Assembly: GCF_000003605.2 (NCBI RefSeq)
Contig: NW_003131863.1
Coordinates: forward strand, 292,768 to 306,897
Origin: Saccoglossus kowalevskii
Lineage: Eukaryota > Hemichordata > Enteropneusta > Harrimaniidae
Length of the DNA stretch: 14,130 nucleotides
Direction of reading: 5' to 3'
The notes under the pieces are model-generated. The model ran no database searches. It was not told the DNA's origin and saw only the letters and a program-made list of their open reading frames with translations. Made by a program: the position numbers and the translations under genes. Shown piece after piece: positions 1-8,543 of the stretch (its first letter is position 1; each line of letters begins with the position of its first letter).

Positions 1-1417
1 AAAACAATTTGTACATTTAACCCAATTTAATTCTGAATTCCCATTCTTTATCACAAATTATATAAATTTTCTGGGTAGTTCTTGTCTAGTTCTAAACTAT
101 GACAGCACTACACAAAATTGTCAATGAACAAGATCAGTCCTGGCTTGGTGAACCAAGAAAGTGATTATTGTTGCATTCACACTTTGCAAATCTGGGAGAT
201 AGATTTCCAGTAAATACACCATCAAATATTGAAATTGTGGATGGGTGATGAGAAATTACTGCAGAGTACAAAATAAGCTAGTTTTATAAATACTAGACAC
301 TCGCAGAGTTAGAAGGCTTGGTTTCAAAAGTTGGTCATATTCTAGGTATGTTTGTCTAAGGGTTAAGACCCTCCAGCACTCCCAAAATGAAATGAGTAGA
401 AAGTGAGAGCAGGATATCATTAATCCTATTATATCAGCTAAAATAGTACAATTTTAACACATGTGTTTTTCACATATTCGTAAAGTGTGAATGCAATTTA
501 AGTTTATAATGAAGTCAACAAAATCTTGGGGTATTTGCAGTTGGTTTTTTTTTTTCTATCCAATCCTGGACAAAAATAACCGAAAATGAAAAAAACAAAA
601 ACATCCAAGACAAGAAAATGGTTTGGTCAGAGTGTAAATATGTGCGTCAAATGAGGTCAATTTCAGGGCATGGACCTATGGTATGCCCAGAACCCAGAAA
701 AGTAGTTTGCGCATGTGTATATTTCCCATTTTTACACCCACCCGACAACCAATTGCTATGCCATACTACTGTCCGATTATCAATTTGTATTTAATGGTGA
801 ATATAGTCTAACGCCATGATCAATATTTATCAATTAAGTTTCAGTAGGAATGAGAAGGGTTTCGGAAAAAACTAAAGCAATTAGGTTTTTTATCCTACAT
901 TGAACTTTTGTTGTTTTCCCTTAAACAGATAGGGTTTTTCATTAAAGAAGGAAACTGAAGTGTCCCTCTCACTGCAGTCTCGCTTCAACGAATATAGCCT
1001 GACCAGCTTCACTGCACTTCTCATCTCATCTCATGGTTGACTATTATCTATAAACAATAAATGAATTTACAGTGAAAACTACCATGATTTGTTATTGATG
1101 ATACAATAATACAAATGTACTTTGATTCAAAATATTGTCTATTACTGGGTGTATTTACATATAGAAATAATGTAAATCTGTATAATCAACAATGCTATGA
1201 AACAAATTAGGTAATCATTTCTGATCTTACAACATTCAGAGCAATCTGAATGATTTTTCACTGTAACTGGCAGGTTAAAACTACCTCAACATTGCCAGTG
1301 GAAATCAAAGGGGATAAAACCATTACAGCATTTTACTGTAAGTGGCTCAAAATGTGCCACGTCTGTTGAAGTCTGGAAAGGACGTCATGCCCCGAGTGTT
1401 TGTGGAAAGAGGCCTGG

Positions 1418-1486
1418 CCAGTAACAAGACTGCAGCTCTGCCAGTAACAAGACTGCAGCTCTGCCAGTAACAAGACTGCAGCTCTG
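1418..1486. repeat. Perfect 3-copy 23 bp tandem repeat
   Basis: Three identical 23 bp units (1418-1440, 1441-1463, 1464-1486) each start CCAGTAACAAG and contain the palindrome CTGCAG, followed by a partial restart (CCATGCC). Absence of any difference between copies implies recent expansion or homogenisation. The repeat lies about 220 bp upstream of the splice acceptor. Read on the minus strand it makes a repetitive peptide, which is an artefact of the period. Confidence 0.97.
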
Positions 1487-1659
1487 CCATGCCATGTACA
1501 TGTATAGTACTGTAAAATCTGTATTAGAAGTCGTACCCATTCTTTTTGAACAATTGAGACCCAAAAATTCACCATTTCTCATATGTGTAGATGCTCTAAT
1601 AGAATCCATATCCCCTCAGTTGCACTGTACCAATTTGATGGAAGCCGTGGCTTCTTGTA

Positions 1660-1703
1660 CAGATTTTACTGTAGTTGTACTGTTGGTTTATTTTGCTTGA
1701 TAG
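1660..1703 (+). promoter_or_regulatory. 3' splice site of the last coding exon
   Basis: A T-rich stretch with TTGGTTTATTTTGCTTGATAG ends in AG at 1702-1703, and the next base opens the conserved CELF exon. The pyrimidine tract is interrupted by G and A, so this acceptor looks weaker than the one at 3933. Exon phase supports it: a final G from the upstream exon plus GT at 1704-1705 makes the Gly codon of the RNP1 motif, which is where vertebrate CELF genes also split, to my recollection. Confidence 0.85.
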
Positions 1704-1825
1704 GTTTTGTGAGTTATGATAACCCAGTATCAGCCCAAGCTGCTATTCAAGCTATGAATGGATTTCAGATCGGTATGAAACGATTGAAAGTTCAACTGAA
1801 GAAGTCCAAAGATAAACCATACTAA
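1704..1825 (+). CDS. CELF: CELF (CUGBP Elav-like/Bruno) RNA-binding protein, last coding exon
   Basis: This exon encodes the last 40 residues of a CELF-family regulator of alternative splicing, translation and mRNA decay. The reading enters in phase 1: the Gly codon is completed by GT at 1704-1705. Visible parts are the second half of RNP1 (GFVSYDN), the alpha-2 helix region ([15 protein letters not shown]), strand beta-4 (KRLKVQL), and a basic tail KKSKDKPY followed by TAA at 1823-1825. Ending in KPY is typical of CELF1/2-type proteins. The linker before KPY is about two residues shorter than in vertebrate CELF1 (from memory), and the Ala in AIQAMNG is the CELF2-like choice. RRM1, RRM2, the divergent linker and the first half of RRM3 must lie upstream. 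Which paralogue this is (CELF1/2-like or bruno-like) cannot be settled from one exon, but the family call is secure. Confidence 0.95.
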
Positions 1826-1859
1826 TCATGTTACAATCTGCCATTGTTGACAAATAACG
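1826..1859 (+). other. Proximal 3' UTR, 34 nt between stop codon and candidate donor
   Basis: A short untranslated stretch lies between the TAA at 1823-1825 and the GTAAGT at 1860. If the donor is used, the exon junction sits 34 nt downstream of the stop. That is inside the roughly 50-55 nt window in which a downstream junction normally does not trigger nonsense-mediated decay. Confidence 0.65.
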
Positions 1860-1957
1860 GTAAGTTCATATGTCTTTGTGTATGTCTGTCATACATGTCT
1901 TCTTTAACTATGACACTGAAGACTTCAGATATTTTTTTTTAAATTGAGAGTATCAAG

Positions 1958-2234
1958 CCCTTGAAATCTAAATTGTAATTAACATTCCCTGGAATCTGAA
2001 TAATGATTGAAATGCCCTGAAATCTGAATAATTATTGAAATGCCCTGAAATCTGAATAATTATTGAAATGCCCTGAAATCTGAATAATTATTGAAATGTC
2101 CTAGAATTTGAATAATGATTGAAATGCTCTGGAAACTGAACAATTATTGAAATGCCCTGAAATCTGAATCATGATTGAAATGCTCTGGAAACTGAATAAT
2201 GATTGAAATGCCCTGGGAACTGAATAAGTATTGG
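1958..2234. repeat. 28 bp minisatellite, about 10 copies
   Basis: The units run 1987-2014, 2015-2042, 2043-2070, 2071-2098, 2099-2126, 2127-2154, 2155-2182, 2183-2210, and a partial copy at 2211-2234. A degenerate 29 bp copy precedes them at 1958-1986. Each unit begins CCCTGAAATCTGAATAAT and ends TTGAAATG. Copies 2-4 are identical, whereas copies 5-9 vary and show an alternating higher-order pattern (CTCTGGAAAC-type units at copies 6 and 8, CCCTGAAATC-type at 7). The identical block marks the youngest expansion. Confidence 0.96.
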
Positions 2235-2260
2235 CATACGTCACATTTAGATAAGAGCTG

Positions 2261-2266
2261 AATAAA
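2261..2266 (+). terminator. Candidate proximal polyadenylation signal
   Basis: An AATAAA hexamer is followed about 30 nt later by a GU/U-rich element (CAGTGTGTTTTTTC, near 2295). This is the first canonical hexamer after the stop codon. If used it would give a 3' UTR of roughly 0.45 kb that includes the whole 28 bp minisatellite, and it would require the putative UTR intron to stay unspliced. Confidence 0.4.
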
Positions 2267-2546
2267 AGACAAACTTAAACAGTATTTAGACAGCCAGTGT
2301 GTTTTTTCAAATGTTCTGTACACTTTACTGTGTTTGGCTCAGTGTATGTGTCATACTTTAGAAGGTATGTTATATGTATGATGTGGTCACTGGTGATGTA
2401 GTATTGTTATGATGATGACTGCAAGCTGTACTTGTGTTGTAGTGTATATTTCATCATTACCCGGCTTGCCTTGACTTGTGAATACTGCATTGTAATGTGT
2501 TTGTCAAATGTGTATATCTAGAACCCCATTCACAAACCAAGCTTCT

Positions 2547-2992
2547 TTGTAAAGTTGTTTATCCTTAATACCCTAAATATATGCAAGGCTAAATATTCAA
2601 AATTTTGCACACGGCTACATATCAGGAATCATGATATATTTAAAAAATTTGATCATATCACTCCTGTTCTTCTTAAATTACATTGGCTGCCAGTTCACTA
2701 TAGGATACACTTCAAAATTTTACTGCTCACGTACAAGTCACTACATGGATTGACACCATCCTACATATCGGACCTTATTGAAAAAAATCAAAACCAGAGA
2801 ACCCTTCGCTCAAGTGAGAAACATACACTTGCCATACCTAGAACTCATCTCAAGAATTATGGTGACCGGTCATTCGCCCATTCTTCACCGTCTTTATGGA
2901 ATCAATTACCAAATGACATCTGTTCTGCACCGAATGTTAACATCTTCAAAACCAAACTCAAATCTTACCTGTTTAAGCAAGCCTATCTGTGA
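2547..2992 (+). pseudogene. Reverse-transcriptase C-terminal remnant (L2/CR1-like ORF2)
   Basis: The clear part starts near 2651 and contains DHITPVL followed by LHWLPVHYRIHFKIL, SLHGLTPSYISDL, and the C-terminal block SLWNQLPNDI with KSYLFKQAYL, ending at a natural TGA (2990-2992). This is the connection/C-terminal region downstream of the palm domain. The endonuclease and the YxDD catalytic core are missing. Upstream, family-like residues continue in a different frame (LNIQNFA near 2589-2609), so there is a frameshift between about 2615 and 2650. That frame also has a TAA at 2574 and another at 2550. The fragment is a dead 5'-truncated copy, not a gene. Confidence 0.85.
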
Positions 2993-3062
2993 AACTAAGC
3001 GTCATTGAGCATCACTGCGATGGATACTAGGCGCTATATAAACTTGTATTTGTTATTATATT
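2547..3062 (+). mobile_element. 5'-truncated L2/CR1-type non-LTR retrotransposon
   Basis: The segment comprises the degenerate C-terminal coding part of a reverse-transcriptase ORF (to 2992) and a short 3' tail. The tail carries a GCGCTATATAAA motif (3031-3042) and ends in TTGTTATTATATTAAT, the ATT-rich terminus usual for L2/CR1-like elements. It has the same orientation as the CELF gene. The left edge is where recognisable protein similarity stops, so truncation could lie some tens of bases earlier. I could not identify a target-site duplication. Confidence 0.8.
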
Positions 3063-3074
3063 AATGGGAGATAG

Positions 3075-3117
3075 AGCAAGTTATTAAAGTCTGAAAATTA
3101 TAGCAAGTTATTAAAGT
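3075..3117. repeat. Short direct repeat, 16 bp twice with 27 bp period
   Basis: AGCAAGTTATTAAAGT occurs at 3075-3090 and again at 3102-3117, just downstream of the retroelement tail. It may be a small local duplication. It does not flank the element, so it is not its target-site duplication. Confidence 0.9.
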
Positions 3118-3207
3118 TGGCATGTACATTTGATAACATTGCCTATTAGCACAAACCATGTGAAGAGTGAAGAAGTTGAGCATTGTGTTAGTTTAGCTAT
3201 AGTTTTA

Positions 3208-3249
3208 AATAAAGTGTCACTATGGCGTCATGACTAAAGTATTAATAAA
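3208..3249 (+). terminator. Pair of candidate polyadenylation signals
   Basis: AATAAA occurs at 3208-3213 and again at 3244-3249. The second is followed by an A-rich stretch and then TTTTGTTTTTGTCTG (from about 3268), a good U/GU-rich downstream element. It is a plausible end for transcripts that retain the UTR intron. Alternatively it could be chance in AT-rich DNA. Confidence 0.4.
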
Positions 3250-3895
3250 ATATAAAAAAACAATTCAGTTTTGTTTTTGTCTGCGTAAGCAATTTTTAGT
3301 CATGCCAGTGTACAACTATTCAAAATATATTTGTTAAAAAAAATTGAAGAAACTTTTGGGTGGGGGTGGGAGTGTATTTTAAATTTCACTCATTACTTTA
3401 TATTGCAATACTACAACACAAATCATCTCATTTTTAAAATACTGGTTAATCATAATTTTAGGGCCATGCAAGATGCTTCAACGTTGATATCTTTTGGTAG
3501 GGTAGTTGTCCCACACAAAAATTTCACTCCTGAAAATGGAAAATTTTGAGTTTGGAATTTACATATTACCGGTACCTTATGCACATTACTTAATATATTT
3601 GATATGGTTCGATTGTCAATATTCCTGAAGATGGTGAAGACATCACAACTCAAAAATTAGATTGTGTAATATTAGTACTGCATTTTTCTATATACATGCG
3701 CACTCTCATCTGAATTTCTGTGCCCCTTGAATTATAACAGTAAAGAAGCTTGGTCTGTTGTAAATTACTGTGGTTTCTTTGAATCAAGTCACTGTGCTGT
3801 GTTTTTATTTTCACTCTGTTTATCGTCAAATGGCATTCTTTCTAATTTGCTTCAAAAACTCTTTGTCTGTTTTTATTTAATTTCATTGCAGTGTG

Positions 3896-3933
3896 TGTTG
3901 ACCTAAGATCCCTTCTTTTTTTGTCATTTTTAG
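3896..3933 (+). promoter_or_regulatory. Strong 3' splice site of the putative UTR intron
   Basis: Branch-point candidates TTGAC (A at 3901) and CCTAAG (A at 3905/3906) lie 28-33 nt from the AG. They are followed by CCCTTCTTTTTTTGTCATTTTTAG with almost no purines. By eye this is the best acceptor in the window, clearly better than the one used for the coding exon. Joining the upstream coding exon directly here, skipping 1704-1825, would give a tail of about 17 residues that breaks RRM3, so the UTR-intron reading is preferred. Confidence 0.65.
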
Positions 3934-3959
3934 ATGAACCTGTACCTTGTACTCCTGTT

Positions 3960-4062
3960 TACTGTGACGTCTGCATTTGTTTGTGACACGTTGCCATGGC
4001 ATCACCATCGTGACGTCACATCACATGTCGTGTCCGTCCTGCCCTGTTCGCTACGTCACATG
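3960..4062 (+). promoter_or_regulatory. CpG-rich GTCAC/GTGAC element with palindromic TGACGTCA
   Basis: About 100 bp of much higher GC and CpG content than its surroundings starts 26 nt into the putative UTR exon. It repeats the word GTGAC/GTCAC: TGTGACGTCTG near 3963, TGTGACACG near 3982, CGTGACGTCACATCACATG at 4009-4027, and CTACGTCACATG near 4051. The perfect 8-mer TGACGTCA (4011-4018) is the CRE/ATF consensus in DNA. In RNA, TGTGACACG and CGTGACGTCACA can pair around the inner GCCATGGC to form a hairpin. Whether it acts in DNA or RNA is unknown. Confidence 0.5.
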
Positions 4063-5026
4063 TTTACAAAAAAAAAAATTATAATCACATTGCATCGCAA
4101 AGTTATACATGTAATACAGCGTTAATGGTAGAGCCTCATCGTTCATTGTCAACAGTTCAAATACCTCCACGTTCTGGTTTTTGAAATGGAGTGCCATTTG
4201 CATGAATTGTTCTCAGAAAATTTACAGTGAAATAGAGAAAAAAAAAATAGAGACCAGAAAAATGTACGGAAGCCTAGTATTGTGTTATGTTCTGAACAGC
4301 AAGTATGTTTCAAGTTTTACTTACAAACTAAATGTTGTTACTAGTTTTTTTTCCTTGAAGCAGGGTTGTCACAAGTTTTGTCAGTGTTCACTTGAAATGC
4401 AATGTTGTGTGTTCAATCTGAAAAAAAAAAATCGAACAAGTTCATTTTTCCTAATTCAGTATGTATGTTCTATTGTGTTTTATTTGTGTTAATCACCGAC
4501 AACTGGGGTGCCTGTTGTCTCACTTTTAAAATTTGAAAACTATTTTTATAGAGACTTACAAATCTGAAAACCGTATTTTTCTTGTGGAAGAAATATTTTT
4601 GAAGTGAATGAGATCGGACTTTGCATCTGTACTTGTGACGTATAAAAGATTTTAGATTTTATTTGCTTATTTGGATGTTTCTCATTACTGCCTAATCTGT
4701 TGCAATCTAAATATTTGATTGAGGTTTACAAAAAAAAAATGAAAAAAAAAACAGATTTTAAGTGCATTGTATATTTATTCTAATTTATTTGCCTGAAGAC
4801 TACAAAATTCATGCAAATGATCCTCCATGTTATGAAACAGCATTCAGATTTTTTTTCTAAATTTGCCAAGAGTTTGGTGTGGTGTTATAAAGTTGTAGTA
4901 GTGATAATGTTCTGAATATTTGTTTTTCATCTCCCTAATCATGGAATGTTGAGTAAAATTCTTTCCAAGTGTTGATGTTTCACACTGCATGTTTAATTAG
5001 TTTTTAATGTTTTATTGAGATGTTAC

Positions 5027-5115
5027 AAATACTGCCCTCACATGGTGATTGAGAGTAATATTTTTGCTGTCATGTGATTTATTAGTATTACGAAATACTG
5101 CCCTCACAGGGTGAT
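5027..5115. repeat. 23 bp direct repeat, 66 bp apart
   Basis: AAATACTGCCCTCACA(T/G)GGTGAT occurs at 5027-5049 and 5093-5115 with one mismatch in 23 positions. The intervening 43 bp are AT-rich and not repeated. The word CTGCCCTC resembles the GAGGGC(A/G) cores seen near 9.6, 10.2 and 12.2 kb, which may mark edges of short dispersed repeats. Confidence 0.85.
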
Positions 5116-6330
5116 GGACAATTTCATTTGTTTTCATCTATGAAAGCACAGCAGAGTATGTAGCCTTAAAAAGGGGTTCACCAGTTTGTCTGTGTTCTTT
5201 TATTTTACTGTTCAAGAAAAAAAAAGTTGATATTTTTATGGGACTGTTGCAGTTATTTCCTCTCGTTTCTTAACTTTTGTGTTGCTTGAAACCTAGGAAA
5301 CAATGTGGAAAACACCGATGTGTACTTAGAGTTGTTTCCAAATATTCATTCTTATATGTTTGTGTGATGTTGTGTCGAACAAGACACCAGAGATTTAGAT
5401 ATATATACAAGTTTCAAACTTTGTCAGAATTTCATAAAATTTAGTATTTTGGCTTTTTTAGTCAGTGGAACAGGGTCAGGGTCAGCTGATGTGATATCCT
5501 AAATTACAAGTTTTGAATTAAAACTAGTACAAAAATTGATGCATCAAATTACGTACGACTGTGTTGAAAATATCTACTGTAAAGTAACACATGTTTAAAT
5601 TATCGATCTGCTCAGTTTAGGGATTTATGCAGAATTCTCATGCATGCATTCAATTTGGTCTGTTGTATTTTTGAATACTCTAACACAATCAGACTTTTCC
5701 AAGAAATCGTATCAATCAGCTCCCCAGAATTGAGGACCCTTTAGTACTTATTTTGCGTAGTTAAACACTTTAAAAATGTTACACACAACTATGTTTTGAA
5801 AAGCTGTGGCTTTTACTCTCCTCACAAACCCAGTGATTGATGTTATGTTTAACAGACTTGAAATCTCTGGTGTTTAGATTACTATAGGTGTGGTGTTGGT
5901 TTTTGTTTTTTGTCATTCAGTGTTTGAAGATATTATACTTAGAAGTTTAAAAAAACACTTAATGTTATAGCCACATAAATTGCAAGACTTAGATTGGTCA
6001 TCGAATGTAATCACTTAGATAAATGTTTTCCTCATAGTTATGTATGCGTTATTAACAATGTTTGATTTTCTTGCTTACTTTAATAATATTTTGTTTTAAA
6101 AATAACTGATAAGTTGCACAACTAGTCAAGTTGTAAGTTACACATATATTAATGCATGAGAATAATGTATTCAAAACAAATGCAGATTTTTTTTTTTGTT
6201 TTAGTTTCTGTTTGCCATTGTATTACTTTTTTTCCAGCCTGAAACTGCTGAGATCTACCCTGTGCATGTTAATGAGCAGGGTCAAATGTCGAAGGTTACT
6301 GGGTGAAAGTTCATGTTAAATGTGGCCATT

Positions 6331-6350
6331 TTTGTTTGTATTTGTTTGTT
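6331..6350 (+). promoter_or_regulatory. GU-rich element, CELF-type binding site
   Basis: TTTGTTTGTATTTGTTTGTT is a duplicated UUUGUUUGU motif. Known biology: CELF1 binds UGUUUGUUUGU-type GU-rich elements in 3' UTRs and promotes decay or translational control. Its presence in what appears to be the CELF message suggests autoregulation, but such T/G tracts are frequent in T-rich DNA. Confidence 0.4.
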
Positions 6351-6426
6351 GCAAATATTAAATCTATCTTGTCTGCAGTTACATACCCTGTGTTTGTCTT
6401 GTTCTGTTCAAGTATGTTTGTTAACT

Positions 6427-6470
6427 GTATGTATTATTTGTGTATGTGTGCGTGTGAATGTGACTACATT

Positions 6471-6509
<39 letters not shown>
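6427..6509. repeat. TG-rich tract and compound (TA)n(CA)n microsatellite
   Basis: A UG-rich run (TGTATGTATTATTTGTGTATG, then TGCGTGTGAATGTG) is followed by (TA)10 at 6471-6490 and (CA)9 at 6491-6509. In RNA the UG-rich part could pair with the CA repeat to make a long hairpin, or bind UG-specific proteins such as CELF. Overlapping open frames near 6303-6653 are built on this repeat and are not genes. Confidence 0.9.
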
Positions 6510-7178
6510 TATGTATTCCGCATGAAAAACTTAAAAAGCAGCCCCTTTGGTTATTTCATTTTGACAGTTTCACTTCGCCCAACCTGTCAAAAATATTTGC
6601 GCATATATTTAATTCATGTCCATTTTTATCGCATTCGCATCCTGCATTTATAATATTTGTGTTGCCAATTTATTTCGCTCGCATCACATTGTCCTCGCAT
6701 CGCACTGGGTAACAGGTGTCCTGGCTCAGCCATAGTGGTATCTTTTCTGAATTTCATTACCGAAATGATCTTGCAGACAGAAATGAAGAAGTTAAGCGTT
6801 GATGTCTGTGTTTTTGCACAGTAAATTGTTGTTGCAGTAGCTAAAATGTGACATGCAAATACGTGATGCAAGCATGATGAAAAGTAACTACCATATTTGC
6901 TGTATTATCGGCAGTAGCAAATGCATTATGTAAATTACAGCGGTGTTTCAGTGATAAAAATAAATAATATTTTAATGATACAACAAACTCTGTAGGTAGG
7001 TATGTAGAGCTAATAGGGTAAATGCACCACCTTGATGTGATCAATGGGCAATGCAAAATGCGATGAATATGGCATCAAAACACAAAGTGAAAACAATAAC
7101 AGGTTGTAATATAGTTCATATACCTGAAATACACTACCACTTCCATGTACAACTGCGCCTTGCTATTTTATCATTAAC

Positions 7179-7260
7179 ATGTGTGTGTGTATATATGTAT
7201 AAATTATATATATGAATTGTAGGTGTATATGTGCGCGATATACACTGTATGTGTGTATGT
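7179..7260. repeat. Imperfect TG/TA low-complexity tract
   Basis: The tract starts with ATGTGTGTGTGTATATATG, passes through an AT-rich middle, and ends in GTATGTGTGTATGT. It includes one match to the Pumilio-type TGTATATA word at 7188-7195. It may be a degenerate microsatellite or a second UG-rich regulatory region of the putative UTR. Confidence 0.75.
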
Positions 7261-8537
7261 ATAATGTTAAGTCTACCTTTAGTACATGTTAGTGTATCAT
7301 CATCGGCTAACAGGGTTTCCACATTTACAGCTGACCTCAAACAGCCTCCCCAAACTCTATCTATCCCATATCACTAAAGTCTCTAAACATTATTCTTCTG
7401 TAGCAATCTGAATAATCATTATTTATTTTTTTGGATTATTTTATTCAATTTGTTACTTGTTCATATGGAAACCTATGATTATTATTTATTGGCATGTTAT
7501 TTAAAGTTCCTATTTTTAAAGTCAAATTGTTTTATTTTGATGATACTTATTTTAAATTTTATCATGATTTAAAAGCATCAGCACAGTTATTTATTAATTT
7601 TGGTGTATGTTGTCACTTGATAAATTTGAAATAATTTGACAAAAGATCAGTAGTACTGAATTTAGAGTGTATACTGTCCAGATACAAGTGCGGATGATAA
7701 TAATATTAAGTAAATTATTGCTTTTGGCATCAACTATTTATTGGAATGCTCTGAATTGTAAATCAGGTGTTCAGTGTGATTTGATTAGGCCTAAATTATC
7801 CATCTTGACATCTAAAGCTAATACTCGTGACCATGGGATGTGACATTGGCATTTAATACAATTGAAAAATGAGACATGCTATACGAAAAAAGTAAACTGC
7901 CATGAGGAAGGAGTTGTTTTCTGTCTATCTTAAACTCATTGACATTAACTTAGTACTTAAACTCGACTTAACTGTACTTAAAGTCTATCTAAATAGTTGC
8001 ATTTCATTCCTCAATCATCCGCTGAATGTTGCGTTCTACCAACCTTACTGTGTTATCATTCACCCTCTATCCAATACTATTTCTGTATGTCCTCCCACCC
8101 CACCCCCTTTCTCGGAAAGTATTAACACGTCTTCTAATGCAGCCACTCACAAAGTATACACCATCAAGGTAGCTACAATGATTTCAGATTGCCTATGGAT
8201 GTGGTTAACGGTAATTTGTATAAATATTTATTAATGTAGATTCAAATGAAAGTGATTCACCTTTGGGATGATTTTTTTGTACCACCCTGACTACGCCTTT
8301 GTAATTTTAAAATTAGTGAAATTCAGTTCAGTATGACTGTTTTCAACTGCCATTTTTATTTGCACATCTATGGGTCACCTATAACCATTGTATTCTTGCA
8401 TTAATTATATTGATCAATTTAAATCATATCAACTGTGCTACACAGTAAAAATGTACATTTTGAAACGGTACAGGTTATTGAGATGCATTGTTTCATTGTG
8501 TGAATATTAAAGATATGGTTAATAAGGTTAACCTGAA

Positions 8538-8543
8538 AATAAA
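8538..8543 (+). terminator. Candidate polyadenylation signal
   Basis: AATAAA is followed at once by GAGGTGTGTATTGG and then by T8 (from about 8560), an arrangement that fits hexamer plus GU- and U-rich downstream elements. If used, the spliced 3' UTR would be about 4.6 kb. Confidence 0.4.

Larger units (their letters stand above)
1..1703 (+). other. 3' part of the last coding intron of the CELF-like gene
   Basis: This is AT-rich non-coding sequence ending in TTGCTTGATAG at 1703, directly before the phase-1 coding exon. I found no match in any frame to the segment that should precede the exon (the RRM3 part ending in K-C-F-G), so the upstream exon lies outside the window and the intron is at least 1.7 kb long. 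The only structured item seen is the 3 x 23 bp repeat at 1418-1486. The short open frames here (1333-1609 on the minus strand, 1494-1700 on the plus strand) are low-complexity or are produced by that repeat, and are not treated as genes. Confidence 0.8.
1860..3933 (+). other. Putative intron within the 3' UTR
   Basis: The 5' end reads ACG|GTAAGTT, a full match to the extended donor consensus. The 3' end has a branch-point-like TTGAC (A at 3901) and CCTAAG about 28-33 nt before the acceptor, then a near-continuous T/C tract CTTTTTTTGTCATTTTTAG. The interval also behaves like an intron, since it is full of a minisatellite and a dead retroelement while the sequence beyond 3934 is more uniform. 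Its length would be 2,074 nt. Poly(A) signals inside it (2261, 3208, 3244) could end unspliced transcripts early. No transcript data are available here, so splicing is inferred. Confidence 0.6.

Noticed and set aside
1281-1288. Perfect 8-mer let-7 target word CTACCTCA
   Set aside because: It lies in the intron upstream of the last coding exon, so it would not be in the mature mRNA. One 8-mer in 14 kb is also within chance.
3934-3990. Alternative C-terminus by splicing the upstream phase-1 exon directly to 3934
   Set aside because: It would add about 17 residues (starting DEPVPC) then stop, deleting half of RRM3 including RNP1. There is no known CELF precedent, and the UTR-intron reading explains the acceptor better.
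4181-4492. 103-codon plus-strand open frame
   Set aside because: Composition is driven by A- and T-runs (KKK, FFF) and there is no recognisable motif. It lies within the putative UTR.
5384-5873. 13 bp perfect inverted pair ACACCAGAGATTT (5384-5396) and AAATCTCTGGTGT (5861-5873)
   Set aside because: For all-against-all comparison over about 8 kb, a 13 bp match is near chance expectation, and the pairing does not extend.
6303-6653. 116-codon plus-strand open frame
   Set aside because: It runs through the (TA)n(CA)n microsatellite and gives YIYIYI/THTHTH peptide. There is no domain and no splice context.
7902-8234. 110-codon plus-strand open frame
   Set aside because: No family resemblance, and it contains a PPTPPP run from a pyrimidine tract. 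A frame of this length is not surprising in about 8 kb of non-coding AT-rich DNA.
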